This document shows positions 1 through 11,962 of a DNA stretch of 64,000 nt, one piece after another; the first letter of the stretch is position 1; each line of letters begins with the position of its first letter. The position numbers and the translations under genes were made by a program. The notes below the pieces were generated by a model, which was not told the origin of the DNA, ran no database searches, and saw nothing but the letters and a program-made list of their open reading frames with translations. The DNA is taken from NCBI GenBank assembly GCA_002989075.1, contig PSQN01000013.1:592379-656378 (forward strand). Direction: 5' to 3'. The DNA comes from Arthonia radiata. Its lineage: Eukaryota; Ascomycota; Arthoniomycetes; Arthoniales; Arthoniaceae.

Positions 1-582
1 CAAGTCACCCGCTTGATTCTGGTGGAGCCTAACACAAACATGCACCCAGCCTTGCGCGAGAAAGCTAATCAGTCTGGCTTCTTTGATCACGACGGCACTC
101 TGCTCTTGCTTGGCTGCGGAGGCGCCCCCTCTGATGAGAAAGCTCTAGCCATGGCCGGATTGGGAGCAGATAGCGTCGACAGCATCATGATCATACACGT
201 TCTTTGCGGTATACCGCAGCCAGCTGGAGCTGTGGAGATGTACCGCCGCATGTTGAAGCCTGGAGGGCTGCTGACATTTTACGAGCACGTGAGAAGCCAC
301 GAACGATACACTGCCGACTTGCAAGCTTGGTATACTTCCAAGATCTGGTCCCACGTTTTCGACGGATGCTGCCTTGACAGACCCACCGGCGCTTGGATCA
401 TGGCCGGGCCCGATGCTGCTCGCAGTGGAGAGCTGGTGACCGGCAAGGAACTGGCTGGGGCCGTGAATGGAATCAATCAGGCGGTGCATGACCGCTGGAG
501 GGACTATGAGATTTCCTCACCCAAGGAACAGACTCGCTACACGCTCCTGCCACACGTTGGAGGCTGGGCTATCAAAGCGTGA
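1..582 (+). CDS. METTL7-like class I SAM-dependent methyltransferase, 3' part only
   Basis: The frame is open from the first base of the window to the stop at 580-582, so the gene starts upstream and only about 193 C-terminal residues are visible. The SAM-binding glycine motif lies outside the window. What is seen fits a type 11 methyltransferase: a beta-2 strand ending in an acidic residue (LILVEP), a later DSVDSIMIIHVLCGIP segment, and RRMLKPGGLLTFYEHV, the usual post-motif block before the last strands. The LCGIP...LKPGG...YEHV...W...FDGC order resembles the METTL7 (thiol methyltransferase) family. The substrate cannot be told. The stop is only 84 bases from the convergent TRM5 stop. Fairly sure of the superfamily, less of the subfamily. 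Confidence 0.75.
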   Translation, partial: QVTRLILVEPNTNMHPALREKANQSGFFDHDGTLLLLGCGGAPSDEKALAMAGLGADSVDSIMIIHVLCGIPQPAGAVEMYRRMLKPGGLLTFYEHVRSHERYTADLQAWYTSKIWSHVFDGCCLDRPTGAWIMAGPDAARSGELVTGKELAGAVNGINQAVHDRWRDYEISSPKEQTRYTLLPHVGGWAIKA

Positions 583-666
583 TCCCGAACGAGAATGGGG
601 CGACCAGTCTCCTCCCTGATCTTGTTGGTCGATATGAAGATTGCTTCGGCTGGCCCTTAGAAGCTA

Positions 667-2241
667 TCATGGCGTGCGAAATGCCACATCGGTCGGCAAG
701 CGAAACGTGGCACAATACATGCGTTTGTTCGGCGCAACATCTCGGACGTCGTACAAGTCCGTATCGGGATGATCAAGATTGATCTGGAAGCCGAGCTTTG
801 AAGAGACGTTGCTCCAGATCATGTTCTGTGCGGCTAAGTAGTCCTCTTGTTCGTTGCCCGACTTTGAAGCAAAGCAATAGCAATGGATGAGAGGCAGCTG
901 ACTGCCAACGGGAGGCTGTGAATGCTCTTCTTGGCCTCCATACAGGCCTACGAAATCGGGCAAAAAGTCGATCGCTGTAGCTGGAAGATTCATGACATAG
1001 TGTGAAAAAACCTTTGGCGCCTGGATCTCTCGATACTGCTGAGAAGGTGGCGTGTTCTGTTCGATTGCTTGCTTCCTGGAGATCTTGAGAGGCACGCGCG
1101 CTTTGTGGATACCTGACAGGAGATCTCTAGCTGCACGCTGGATGAATCGACGACCGTCTTCGTTGAATGCGCGTACGAACTGCTGTGTCTGCTCTTCGTT
1201 TTAGCCCACCCTGATTGTGCCACCTGTGCTTATGAACCTGCTCACCTTGTTGATATTGGTCGCCTCAACGAGCCCATTGTAGCAATCCGGATTCAGATCG
1301 TTTGCCCAAACAAACACCCCCTTCCTACCTGCGGGGATCGCAAACGGACCTACACCAGCCATGACATCGCAGATGGCTTCTCCTGGCTGAAATTTATCGA
1401 CAAGACGCTGATGTTCAGTCCCGAGTCTGCTGTTCCAATACACCTTGGAGTAATCAAAGCGAAAGACTGAGGACGCCTCGCGGACTTCCACGTTGAGATT
1501 GGGCTCGCCTGCAATGACCTCGTAGTCCAGAACCCGGAACTCATTGTCGGAGTTTAGAGTGTCCGTTTTGTTGATGACTGTTTTGATTGTAGGATTCTTG
1601 TCCATAGTCACCTGGCCTATGAGATGCTTGTAGGGCAAGTACTTGTCACGGAGATTGAAATGTGCTGTCTTCTTTTAGCCATTCATCCCACGAGTCACTT
1701 GCTAGAGATACATACCAACATGACCAGCGGGGTTGAAGCCTGTCGGAGGATCATTCTGAAGCTCTTCTGGGAGTACAGCGCTCAGGATATCGCCTGTTAC
1801 TATCAGTGTGAAACGTTCAATGAGCCAAAGCCTGCTCGGTCTGTACCTGCGGTCCAGTGACTGTAGTCTAAGTTGAGTATATAGGGGACCAATGATACGT
1901 GCCCGGCATCATGCAATTCGGTTAAGCATTGACTCCACGTTTGCCTATCTAATTGAGGAGCATCAGTATGTCGCCAAGCAAGCGCCTGCGATGCACCAAC
2001 CGTCGTGCCGTATGCCCGGTCTCAGGAGGATACACTTCCGCTGTTGCTGAGGATCGGTAGGATCGAGTCTGATCGGCATCACCAGGCGTAAAGCCAATAG
2101 ATCCTTCCTTCTGTGAAGCTCAGTCCGAACGCGAGATAGCTGCTTCACGTCTGCAACACGTGCAGCGGACAGCTGGACCTCTTTCCCGAACAAGGAGCGA
2201 TCGAGCACATGCATGGCTCGATTCACCGGCGGTCGGAACAT
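667..2241 (-). CDS. TRM5: tRNA (guanine-37-N1)-methyltransferase Trm5
   Basis: Makes m1G at position 37 of tRNA, next to the anticodon, using SAM; this prevents frameshifting. I join five exons: 2241-2001, 1948-1847, 1793-1716, 1664-1246 and 1182-667, giving about 451 residues. All four introns are 51-63 bases with GT-AG ends and the phases agree. Family signs: N-terminal MFRPPVNRAM and SAARV; LRDKYLPYKHLIGQ; INKTD; the SAM-binding MAGVGPFAIPAG near residue 242; WANDLNP; the NLP catalytic-loop motif near residue 345; and a C-terminal DVRDVAPNKRMYCATF block. S. cerevisiae Trm5 is about 499 residues, so this is slightly short but looks whole. The ATG at 2241 matches the conserved family start. 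The exon 4/5 acceptor could shift by one CAG triplet. The gene is divergent from the kinesin gene. Confidence 0.92.
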
Positions 2242-2713
2242 CTTCTCTTTTCTCTTCTTCTTCTAGCCTTGCAGTTTCCTGTCGAAGATTCTGTTCGCAT
2301 TTGTTGTAACCTCCAGCGGCCCTTCGACTGTGTCATGTTGAGTAGTAAATATCTTAAAGCGCGAGTCATTTGAGCTCGGACTGAAGTTCCCGAAAGGGAA
2401 GTATGATTTTGTTTTGCCAAAGTGAACGCGGGCTCTGTCGCGAAGGCCAGCAACAATTCCGGCTACCCTCTCGTTCGTGTAGCCCCCTTCAGCTTAAGAC
2501 GCGCCAAATACGATACTCTTTGCCTCGGCACTTCTCAACAGCCTGCTACCCTCGCCTTTGGCCTCTGCACTGCCAATCACGGACGGAGAAGGTTCCTCCA
2601 ACCGAATAGGATACACATGGACCCCTTGCGCCAGGCAGTACATCGGTGACAGCAGGCAGGCAGGCAGGCAGATATAGTGTGGGTCGCTCAGCGAAGACGC
2701 GCAGGTTGCAATC
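2242..2713. promoter_or_regulatory. Divergent intergenic region, TRM5 / kinesin-3
   Basis: This 472-base gap between two genes transcribed away from each other must hold both promoters. No convincing gene was seen; the small ORFs here have no recognisable content. A short CAGG microsatellite lies 43 bases before the kinesin start. Confidence 0.5.
2653..2671. repeat. CAGG microsatellite (about 4.75 units)
   Basis: Nearly five perfect CAGG units lie in the presumed 5' UTR or promoter of the kinesin-3 gene. Confidence 0.9.
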
Positions 2714-5700
2714 ATGTCCGGCCCGGGTGGTGGAAACATCAAGGTGGTGGTGAGGGTACGCCCATTTAATACCAGAGGTAGGACGGTCCCTTTCGGTCAG
2801 CTACAACAGACAGCCTGAGCTGACATAGCGTAGAGCATGATCGCAAAGCGAAATGTGTCGTCTCCATGGACGGCACCCAAACCACCCTTACTCCTCCTCC
2901 CGGTGACCAAAAACCTAAGAACAACAAGGCCGCGCTCGAGCAACCTAAGAACTTCAACTTTGACCACTCCTACTGGTCTTTCAATCGCGATGACCAACAT
3001 TTCGCAGGGCAAGACAGCGTGTTCGATGACCTTGGCAAGCCTCTGCTCGACAACGCTTTCGGAGGCTACAACAATTGCATCTTCGCATATGGTCAGACAG
3101 GCTCCGGCAAGTCGTATTCTATGATGGGGTATGGCGCAGAGTCTGGCGTCATTCCGCGCATTTGTCGCGAGATGTTCGAGCGGATAGAGAATTTGCAGCA
3201 GGACAAGAATTCCACTTGCTCGGTCGAGGTCTCTTACCTTGAAATCTACAATGAGCGGGTGCGCGATCTACTGAATCCAGCGAACAAGGGTAATCTTAAG
3301 GTGCGCGAACACCCGTCGACGGGACCCTATGTTGAAGATCTGGCGAAGCTGGTGGTCCGCTCGAATGACGAAATTGAGAATCTAATGGACGAAGGCAACA
3401 AAGCGCGAACTGTCGCAGCGACGAATATGAATGAGACGTCAAGTCGATCTCACGCCGTGTTCACTCTGACTTTGACGCAAAAGAAACATGACGAGGACAC
3501 GAAGATGGACGCGGAGAGGGTTGCCAAGATCAGCTTGGTGGATCTCGCAGGATCGGAAAGAGCCAACTCGACAGGTGCTACCGGAGCCAGACTGAAGGAA
3601 GGAGCGGAGATCAATCGGTCGCTTTCAACTTTGGGTCGCGTTATCGCAGCACTGGCAGACCTGTCCGCTGGGAAGAAGAAGAACCCTTCTATGATCCCGT
3701 ATCGAGACTCGGTCCTGACTTGGCTCTTGAAGGACTCCTTAGGGGGCAACAGTATGACCGCTATGATTGCTGCCATTTCCCCTGCCGATATCAACTTCGA
3801 GGAGACTCTGTCGACGCTGCGATATGCAGACTCCGCCAAGAGGATCAAGCAGCACGCTGTCGTCAACGAAGACGCGAATGCTCGCATGATCAGAGAGCTC
3901 AAGGAAGAGCTCGCCCAACTGCGCGCGAAGCTTGGCGGAAACGGAAGCATTCGTGCCGGTGCGGACGGCGCGGCTGGAGGGACTGTTACAAACGAGCCTG
4001 TTTATCCGGAAGGAACGCCGTTGGACCAGCAGATGGTGACACTTACGAAGCCTGATGGTACGTCCAAGCAGGTGTCTAAGGCTGAGATCGCAGAACAACT
4101 CAGTCAGTCCGAGAAATTGTATACCGACCTGAACCAGACCTGGGAGCAGAAGATGCAGAAGACCGAAGAGATCCACAAGGAGCGTGAGTCTGCGCTCGAG
4201 GACCTTGGCATCAGCATTGAGAAGGGATTTGTGGGAGTTTCCACTCCTAAAAAGATGCCGCACTTGGTTAATCTGAGCGACGATCCCCTCCTTGCCGAGT
4301 GTCTCGTGTACAACCTCAAGCCTGGGAGGACTACTGTCGGTAACGATGAGATGACGCAGAGCGCCGAAATCCGCCTCAAAGGGTCCAAGATCTTGCAAGA
4401 GCATTGTGTTTTTGAGAACGATAACGGTGTGGTTAGTGTCGTACCCGGTCCAGACGCGGCAGTCATGGTAAACGGCTTGCGCGTTGATAAACCAAAGAGG
4501 CTTCACAGTGGATTCAGAATCATACTCGGCGACTTTCACATCTTCAGGTTTAATCATCCCCAAGAGGCCGCAAAAGAGCGCGCAGAGGAGGGAAGCAAGT
4601 TGAAAGAGTCGATGACCTCCGACGAGATCGACTCGCCCGTTCAAAGGCCACGCCACGAGCGTTCCAGAAGCAGCATTAGCAGGATGGGATCACCGGATGG
4701 CAACGATGGCACAGCTGCTTCGTCACCATATGTTCCGAATAATGAAGGCGACTATGACTGGTCATTCGCACGCAGGGAGGCAGCTGGTGCGATCCTGGGC
4801 CAAGACCAGAACATCTCCAATCTTACAGATGAGCAGCTGGACGTGCTTTTTGATGACCTGCAAAGAGTGCGAGCAACGCGACGACTCCCTGCGGACGCGC
4901 GAATACGAGACAGTGAAGACGAAGAATCCGTGAGTTCATTTCCTTCGCGAGAAAAGCACCTCTCAGCGGTATCTTCGACTCTTGAGAATTTCTCGCTGGA
5001 CACTGCAATCACGACACCATCGACACCACCCATTGGAGAAGACGGCGACCGTATCAAAATACCACGCGGCGATTTGCAACAACAGCTCGAAAAACAGCGA
5101 GACGAGTATCAGAACACGCTCAAATCAATCGAAGAGTCCAATCAGCAAGTTGAGGAAATGCGTCAAGACAAAGTCGTTATGGAGCAAAGCTTGCAGGCTC
5201 TTAGAGCGGAGATGCAGAAGCAGAGGGAAGAGTACGAGCGCCAGCTACAGTCAAATCCTTCCGCCAGGCGCAGAAGAGCAGGCTTTGAGATAGACCCTCG
5301 CAGTCGCAATCTGGCCCAACATGCGATGCAGAAATGGCGGCAGCGAAGCTATGTCAAGATGGCTGGAGAAATGCTGCACTACGCCTCAAAGATCAAAGAA
5401 GCGCAAATTTTGAGCCAGCAGATGGGCAAATCTTTTGCCTTTCAGTTCGCTGTGGTAGAGAATGGTCAGACATTGGGCTCGTCTTACGACATGGTTCTCA
5501 ATGGAGTCTCTGATGAAGACGATGACGATGATCTGCTTACGGCGCCTAAGCCTTGCATTGCGGTCCGGGTGGCTGACTCGAAGCATTCTGTGGTCTATCT
5601 GTGGTCTTTGCGAAAGTTGAACAAAAGATTACAGCTCATGAGACAGATGCTACAGTACCAGGGACGACCAGAATATGTCCAGCATTTCAAACTAGACGAC

Positions 5701-7626
5701 CCGTTTTCAGACTCCAGCACGCCTCAGTTCACAAGGATAGGCGAGGCGCAAGTGTCCTTGTCAGCTGTGTTCGAGTCGCGAGTGCAGGATTTTGCTGTGG
5801 ATGTGATCTCCCCATACACATTCAATGTGATAGGCATTCTGAAGCTCTCGCTCGAACCTTCGTTAGCTGAGGCTCCTGAAGATACGTTCAAGTTCAATGC
5901 TGTCTTGCATGAGATGGCAGGCTTCCCGGAGATGGAAGGAACGGACGTTCACGCGCAGCTGTTCATTGCCCGCGTGGCAGAAGAGGGAGGCGTAACAACC
6001 ACGCAGCTCATACAAGGCTTCAACGACAGCCCTGTTCGCTTCGATAGCCTGCATGGGCTGAGTCTGCCCTTGACCGTGACGAGCTCACACCAGTCCAATC
6101 TCCGCATTCCTCTCTTTGCACGCGTTTCCACTATGCACCTCGATAAGCTTCTCAGTTGGGATGATATGCAAGACGCCATGCAAAGACCACCTCTGCAAGT
6201 CAATGGCTCGCGTGTAAACGAGAACGAGTTCAAGACAGAGGAGAAGCATGATGTCCTCACTCGCATACAGGTTCTCGAGCTTTCCGAGACTGGGGAGTAC
6301 TCACCGGTCGATCTGATTCAAAACCATACCACGGACGCTGGAGCTTTTCAACTTCATCAAGGACTACAACGACGCATTGTTCTGGACATGAACCATAGCT
6401 GCGGGTCTACACTCCCATGGCAAAACGTAACGAACCTACGCGTTGGATCCGTACAGCTCCTCGACTCTTCTGGCAACGTTCCTACCAGCTCTCCTCCTCA
6501 ACCTGACGTCGCACTCAAGCTTCTCTGCGCGCCTTCAATTACTGACAACGCTGACGGCACTATCAATGTCAAGCTCATCGCTCAGTGGGACTCTTCTCAA
6601 CACGGCTCATTACTCCTCGACCGACCCACAAACACCGACAAGTTCCGAATTCAAGTGACGTTACGCTGGTCTGTCTATAGCCCGAAGTTACGTGACCCCT
6701 TGGACTTCTCGCACAACATTGCATTACAAGTCCGCGCCCGCTCATTCATGCGTGCGCCACCACTGCTGTCGCAGCTGTGGAATGGCCCTACTCAGCGGTC
6801 CGCACATTCTACAACGGGCATGTTCGTGATCACCGTCAAACCGTCTCCGATTGAGTCAGCCCGCGATCTCTGGCGTATGGACACGCAGTACGAATACGTC
6901 AAAGGCGAAGAGGCGCTCACAGGTTGGACGCCCCGCGGTGTCTCCCTCATTCGCGAGTACATCCAGCATCGCAGGCGACAACTTCACGCGCAAGATGTCG
7001 AGGCGACCAAGAGTCTCTTCAGTCCCGACGAGCTCGAAGTCGACCCAGCTGAGTTTGAGCAAGACGGCGCGACCTCTCATGAGCTTACCGCGCTTCAGAA
7101 GCAGCTCCTGCTCAAATTCCTCAACGCCTGGAAGACGGACTCATCCGACCCTGGCACAGCCATCCTCTCAACAACCGCTTGTGAACCACCCGGCCCCAAG
7201 AAAGCCGCGCTGAAAACCAACGGGGCCGCCACTCCTAACAACACACAGTCTTCTACAACGCCCGTAACAGCAACGCTCCACTACCAAGCCAAATCACCTT
7301 CCTGCACCAAGTCCGGCCACCTTCTCATGCCAGACCCGAACGCGCAGTCACGATGGGTGCGGCGCTATCTTGAACTCAGGAAGCCGTATATCCATGTTCA
7401 CTCCGTGCCCGACGGTGAAGAGATCAACGCTATAAATTTGAGCGGCGCACGTATTGATCATCAGCCGCAGGTCGCCAAGCTGCTGCAGCGAGGCGGCGAG
7501 GGTGGACTGAGCTTCTTTGGTATCTACGCCAGGGAGAAGGCTTGGGTATTTGCGACGCGCAGTGAGCGCGAGAAGGTGGAGTGGTGTCTGGCGGTTGACG
7601 GGGATTCGTTTAAGAGACCTGGTTGA
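2714..7626 (+). CDS. Kinesin-3 motor (Unc104/KIF1 type, UncA-like)
   Basis: A plus-end-directed microtubule motor that in filamentous fungi carries early endosomes and other vesicles. Two exons, 2714-2777 and 2834-7626 (56-base intron), give 1618 residues. The first exon supplies the motor start (IKVVVRVRPFNTR), which joins in phase to REHDRKAKC. Seen in order: the ATP-binding GQTGSGKS at about 108-115, switch I NETSSRSH, switch II LVDLAGSE, a short neck, an FHA domain near residue 510-580, coiled coil near 770-830, a KIF1-type central region, and a C-terminal PH domain at about 1515-1612 (SRWVRRYLELRKPYIHVHS). The PH domain is the lipid-binding cargo end. The length matches fungal and animal Unc104/KIF1A proteins and the gene looks intact. 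Confidence 0.95.
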
Positions 7627-8044
7627 CGATAATGATGGTGTCTGGATCGGGTGCTCAGTACAGAGGCGAAAGCCTAGGTGGTGGTGGCACAGGTGGATAT
7701 TTACGAAGACACAGTAATGACGAAAGATACCCGAGGCGGTAGCGGAGGGCCTCTGCGACGTGTAGATATGTTCCATATTCGCGAGATACCCAGATACATC
7801 GATGACTATTCAGTATTTGCTAATGAAGCTCGGTAACAATCATGTACACACTTTCGCTGGGTCCACGCCTTCGTGAACACCCACACTTTCGAGTAACTCC
7901 CTGACAAGCTAGAACGCTTCACTTTTTGTGTCGTAGACTCGTACAATCATTCTCGAAACGCTAGCATATTACTCCATCCGACCCATTGCCTATCATATCA
8001 ACGAACGCGAACCCATGACTTTTGCCCATTGCGTGAAAACAACT
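7627..8044. other. Convergent intergenic region, kinesin-3 / F-box gene
   Basis: This 418-base gap lies between two gene 3' ends. It should hold both 3' UTRs and poly(A) sites. I see nothing else in it. Confidence 0.5.
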
Positions 8045-9537
8045 CTACTTCCTGACCTCCGCACCCCTCCCCTGCGTCCACTCCTTCTTCCACAGCCACA
8101 CGCTCCCATTGACCACATCACTCTCTGGCGGCCCCCAGACACCCCCAATGCCAAACGGCGTCATCTGGCAATTCCACTCCCAGCGCGTCCCGTGCTCATA
8201 CACCTTCGTCATGCCGACATGTCCGCTCCTCTCCACGAACCCCTCCAATATGAAATCCCCGATACTGTCCTTGCCCGTCGCGTGCAGCGCCGTCGCCGCG
8301 CTGTCGTCGGTGGACTCTCCAGCCGTCACGGAGAAGGCAATGTCCATCATGGGGGCGTCGATCTCGGGGACGTTGGGGTAGGTATAGGAGTAGCAGCCGA
8401 CCCATTGACCGGTGGCGAGGAAAGCGTAAGAGGTCATGATCTGAATCTGGTCGGTGTGCCAGTCTTCCCAGGTGCGCTGTGGTGGTTCCCTGTCGTCGAC
8501 GAAGGGGAGCGGCGGGTGCATGTTCGGGACGTTGTGGTCCATGGGCACGTCCAGCGCAAAGGGGAGGATGAAGGTGTAGTAATCGCTCCCTATCAAGCGG
8601 CGGACGCGGTACTCACGGAACGCGTGCCGCAGTAGTGACGAAAACGCGCCGATAATGACTTGGGCCTCCGCTTGCGTCATGCGGGTGGTCTGCCGGCGGG
8701 CCTGCGCGAGGTCGACGGCGGAGGAGGTGGGCGAGGACTGGGCGGACGTTTTGAGACGGCGGGCGAAGTCGCGGCAGCGGTTTGTGAAGAAGGAGTTCAT
8801 GGCGGCGCGGGGGTTGGAGGCGCCGGAGAGGGGGACTTCGGGGGTGTCTTGGGAGAGCATGGTGGCGCAGTAGGAAAAGGCGAGGCGGTCGGAGACGCCG
8901 GCGTTGACGTGCCCGTCGCCTTGGTCGACGGCTTCGACGACTTGGAGAGCTAATGCCGGTGCGAGACCAGATGCGTGAATGCTGGGGTCTATCCTGTGTC
9001 AGTCGGTGGAAAGTCACGTGTGGCGCAGCGAAGATACTCACGCTTCAGAACTAAAATGTGAGGTAGGTACGCCATGCTCTTCTGAAAGGCGGCATCGCTG
9101 ACGAATCCGTACTTCCCACGCCCTTGCTCATCGAGCTGGCTGTTCAACTCTGTGCAGAGGCGAAAGGCCCGCAGGTCTGCCACGGCGTAGCGAGCCCATA
9201 CGTCGGAGTCGAGACCGAAGTGCTGTTGGACTGCCTTGTTGAACGCAATCTTATCCCAGTGACCCAGCCGCCTCTGGTCGAGAGCGAAGAATTGATAGCG
9301 TTCGAGAATCTTGGTGTCGTAGTTGAGCCGTTGAGCGATGCGCAGGAGGTTGAGTGAGTGAAAGTTCCATAGGGTATGCTGCGTGCCGATGACCTCTCGC
9401 AGTAGCAGAGGGTCAAGGGCTGCGGATCGTAGTGATCGGCACGTCTGAGCGAGGTGAATGCATCCGTCGACCTCAAGTTGATGTGCGATGTGGCCGATGA
9501 TCTCGTTTGGCATGCATTGAAGCTTTGGGACAGCCAT
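8045..9537 (-). CDS. F-box protein of unknown target
   Basis: Two exons, 9537-9042 and 8988-8045 (53-base intron with GTGAGT donor), give 479 residues. The N-terminus (MPNEIIGHIAHQLEVDGCIHLAQTCRSLRS, shown here only as landmarks: PNEII near residue 10, LAQTCRSL near 29-36) is a typical F-box, the Skp1-binding part of SCF ubiquitin ligases. The remaining roughly 430 residues have no motif I recognise; they include a Trp-rich C-terminal half with several WEDW and GVWGPP-like turns, which may be the substrate-binding part. The start is the ATG at 9537; a codon 12 bases upstream in frame is TTG, not ATG. Moderately sure of the F-box, not of any role. Confidence 0.75.
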
Positions 9538-10117
9538 GGCAATGATCAATAGGAAGACGAGTAATGAATGTACGCAAACGTCGGTGTGGAGTCAGTCTAT
9601 CGGACGCAGGTAGCCGGGATGAAGCGGAGATGATATTTTATAGATGAAGACGAGGATCATGTGAGGGGTCTATACGGCTTGGCGGCCACGCAAACTGCAA
9701 GATGAGAAGTAAGGCGGCGTGCGGCCCGGCTGGAAGGGGCAAATAACCCCAGCCGAACTGGATCAGTCGAGTCAATCAGAACAGGGAAGTAGCAGCAGCG
9801 CCTGAGAAATTCTCCCTTCTGGCCTCGTGATCGCGGCTTCGGATGGCGAGACCTGCGGCGTGGATTGCCTGACGCGATCTGATCCATCGCGGGTGCCGCG
9901 AGCGAGAGAGCGCGGGGAGACAAAGGCTAAATGGCGACATGTGAGCAAGTACAGTGTACGCTATCCACGTTCTCAGGCGAGTGGAGCAGAGGCGAGGCGG
10001 GGAGTAGTTTTCTGGGGGTAATATGATGGGGTAATGACATTGTTCAAGAGTTGAAGTCCGTCGCCAAGCTCCAGCAAATTTTCCGACGCGTCTCATTGGT
10101 CGCTATCTTGGTTAGTC

Positions 10118-10166
10118 CGATCGCTAGCCCCTTTTTCCGAGCCGTTTTCTCGGCCCCTAGCGATCG
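10118..10166. repeat. Two-tier inverted repeat
   Basis: Arms CGATCGCTAG (10118-10127) and CTAGCGATCG (10157-10166) are perfect reverse complements. Inside them a second perfect pair, CCGAG (10137-10141) and CTCGG (10149-10153), closes a short loop. The arms contain the self-complementary CGATCG. It could be a protein-binding palindrome or a structured RNA element; its function is unknown. Confidence 0.75.
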
Positions 10167-10622
10167 CCCAACTCGGTCGCCCGTTGTTGACACCTGCGTC
10201 CGCTTTGGTACTCTATCGTTCTGTTTCAAACCAGCTCTTTCTTTGAATGTGATGTCTTTGGACCACCGTGCCCTTACTTGTCGTCACCGGCTCTGCACTG
10301 CGCGCTGTAGATCACGATTGACAAATCACTTCACCCGTCTCCACTCTCGCATCGCTTTCCCATCTTCATCTGCACCACCCTTGCGATTTCTCCGCAGAGT
10401 TTGGACCTCAGCATTGGAAAATGTTTCGCATCCTTATCGGGAAACTATTACTTCATCGCATCAGCCGTGTTTTTAAGCCGCTTAGTAAAGAGGGTATCCT
10501 ACGGGCCCACAGTAGATGTGTCGTGTATACTAAGCCCCGTTCAGATGTCACTGCGCCGCAGCTGGCCATTAAAGGCCGTCAAAGGCTCGAAGTGGCAGAT
10601 ATAATATCTACAAGAGGGTGAT

Positions 10623-10657
10623 CTTGGGTTCAGCAGGACATCCAATCTGAACCCAAG
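10623..10657. repeat. Perfect 11-bp hairpin
   Basis: CTTGGGTTCAG (10623-10633) and CTGAACCCAAG (10647-10657) are perfect reverse complements separated by 13 bases. It lies about 430 bases upstream of the next start codon. A promoter operator or part of a non-coding transcript are both possible. Confidence 0.75.
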
Positions 10658-11090
10658 CGAAAGGTCGATACACAAGGTCGGGCTCGATCCCACGGCTGCA
10701 CTCCACATTCCCCGTGTCCAGATGCACCCCGCCTCTATAATGAGACAGACGGCTTAGTGATCGAAATGTACCGCTCATGTTGCTTGTGACTTAGGCTTGG
10801 GTCGCGACTCTCCCCAGGTGAAGAGCCGATGTTTCTCAACGTCGATGTCACGTGGCACTTTCACATGCCACTGGATTGCCCCTCCGACGTCATGGAGCGC
10901 ATCTCCAGCATCTCCAGCACTCGTCGACAGTGCGGTACCCAGCGCACCATTGCTGCATCTCACTGCAAAGCAACATCAAATCGCAAATACAAGCCGGACT
11001 TGGAGGCATCTCCGTGCCATCAAAGACTCTACAGCCCGAGGTTCACCCTTTGTCTCAGCACTGCTCAATTGCAATACGCAGGTCGCGAAC

Positions 11091-11728
11091 ATGTCCTCCG
11101 GCCTTGATCCGACAGGCCCTTCCCAACCCTCCCTAGATCAATCATATGAAGCTGCCGGAAACCCTGCGCAGAAAGAGCCAGCGCAGCGACATGCTGCAAA
11201 TGAAAATGCACACGCGCCCTCAACCGGCGAACAGAGGATACCGACCAAGCAGTCAACGTTAGTTAACATGACACATCTCGGCTCTTAGTGCCTGATGACA
11301 GCTAATGATCTCCCCGCAGCGGCTTTTCAGATGCAACACCTTCGTCGCTAGGATACGGTGTCCACGGCGCGCCACCCGGTGAAGAAGCTAGGGGTTTCAC
11401 ACAGGAGGATATCGGCAAACACAAGGAGTTTGAGGGAGAACAGATGCGCGCGCCGGGCGAGAAGGACACATACAACGTCGTTCAGAGCAAGCCCGGTGCC
11501 ACTGGTGGACAAGGCGATCTGGCAAGCGATCTTGACCGGTAAGTGAATTCGCCAAGCGCAACGTAGTGATACTGACATCCTTGTAGAAAGAAGGCTGAGC
11601 AGGCACCGATGCGAGAGGCCATCGACAGTGAGAAAGATTCAAAAGTCGATGTCGCGGGCGTCTTGTCGAATCGAGGTGGCCCAGCAAACCCGGTAGACAA
11701 GGGCAATTACCCCAACTCGGGCGATTAG
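11091..11728 (+). CDS. Small hydrophilic, probably disordered protein of unknown function
   Basis: Three exons, 11091-11257, 11320-11538 and 11587-11728, give 175 residues. Both introns (62 and 48 bases) have GT-AG ends with clear branch-like sequences (GCTAATG in the first) and phases agree. The protein is rich in Gly, Pro, Asp, Glu and Lys, has no transmembrane segment or signal peptide, and ends GNYPNSGD. Such short, polar, Gly/Glu-rich proteins are common in fungi and are often stress or LEA-like, but I do not recognise a family. The start ATG gives a natural N-terminus (MSSGLDPTGPS); the longer upstream frame from 10797 looks non-coding. Confidence 0.7.
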
Positions 11729-11962
11729 ATCTGGTGCTGAATGGGTTGCACAATATCTTCAAATCCGTTCTCAGAAGCGAGATGCTTCAAAGTCTAGTTG
11801 TCATCCTAATACCGAGTCCACGCCATTTGGATCAGCTTAGCCGCGACGGAAAAGCCGCATCAGTTGCGCGAAGAGTTTAGATGGTCATCGCGACGATCTC
11901 CCTGATTAGCAAGGCTGAGATCGCACCGTATCAGATAATCGAGGGTTGTCCCTGCGGATGCC

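Larger units (their letters stand above)
9538..11090. other. 1.55-kb gene-poor region with two hairpins
   Basis: Divergent promoter space between the F-box gene and the small hydrophilic-protein gene. The longest open frames (for example 10051-10476 on +, which begins with TTG) lack codon structure or family likeness. Two strong inverted repeats lie at 10118-10166 and 10623-10657 and are listed separately. Confidence 0.5.

Noticed and set aside
3739-4656. 305-codon open frame on the minus strand
   Set aside because: It lies wholly inside the kinesin-3 coding exon, antisense, and shows no family likeness.
10051-10476. 141-codon plus-strand frame in the gene-poor gap
   Set aside because: It begins with TTG, has no recognisable content and overlaps the inverted repeat.
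10118-10657. Hairpins as bacterial-type terminators
   Set aside because: The window is clearly eukaryotic, and no T-run follows either stem.
10670-10720. tRNA B-box-like sequence (GGGCTCGATCCC)
   Set aside because: No matching A box, acceptor stem or anticodon arm could be folded around it.
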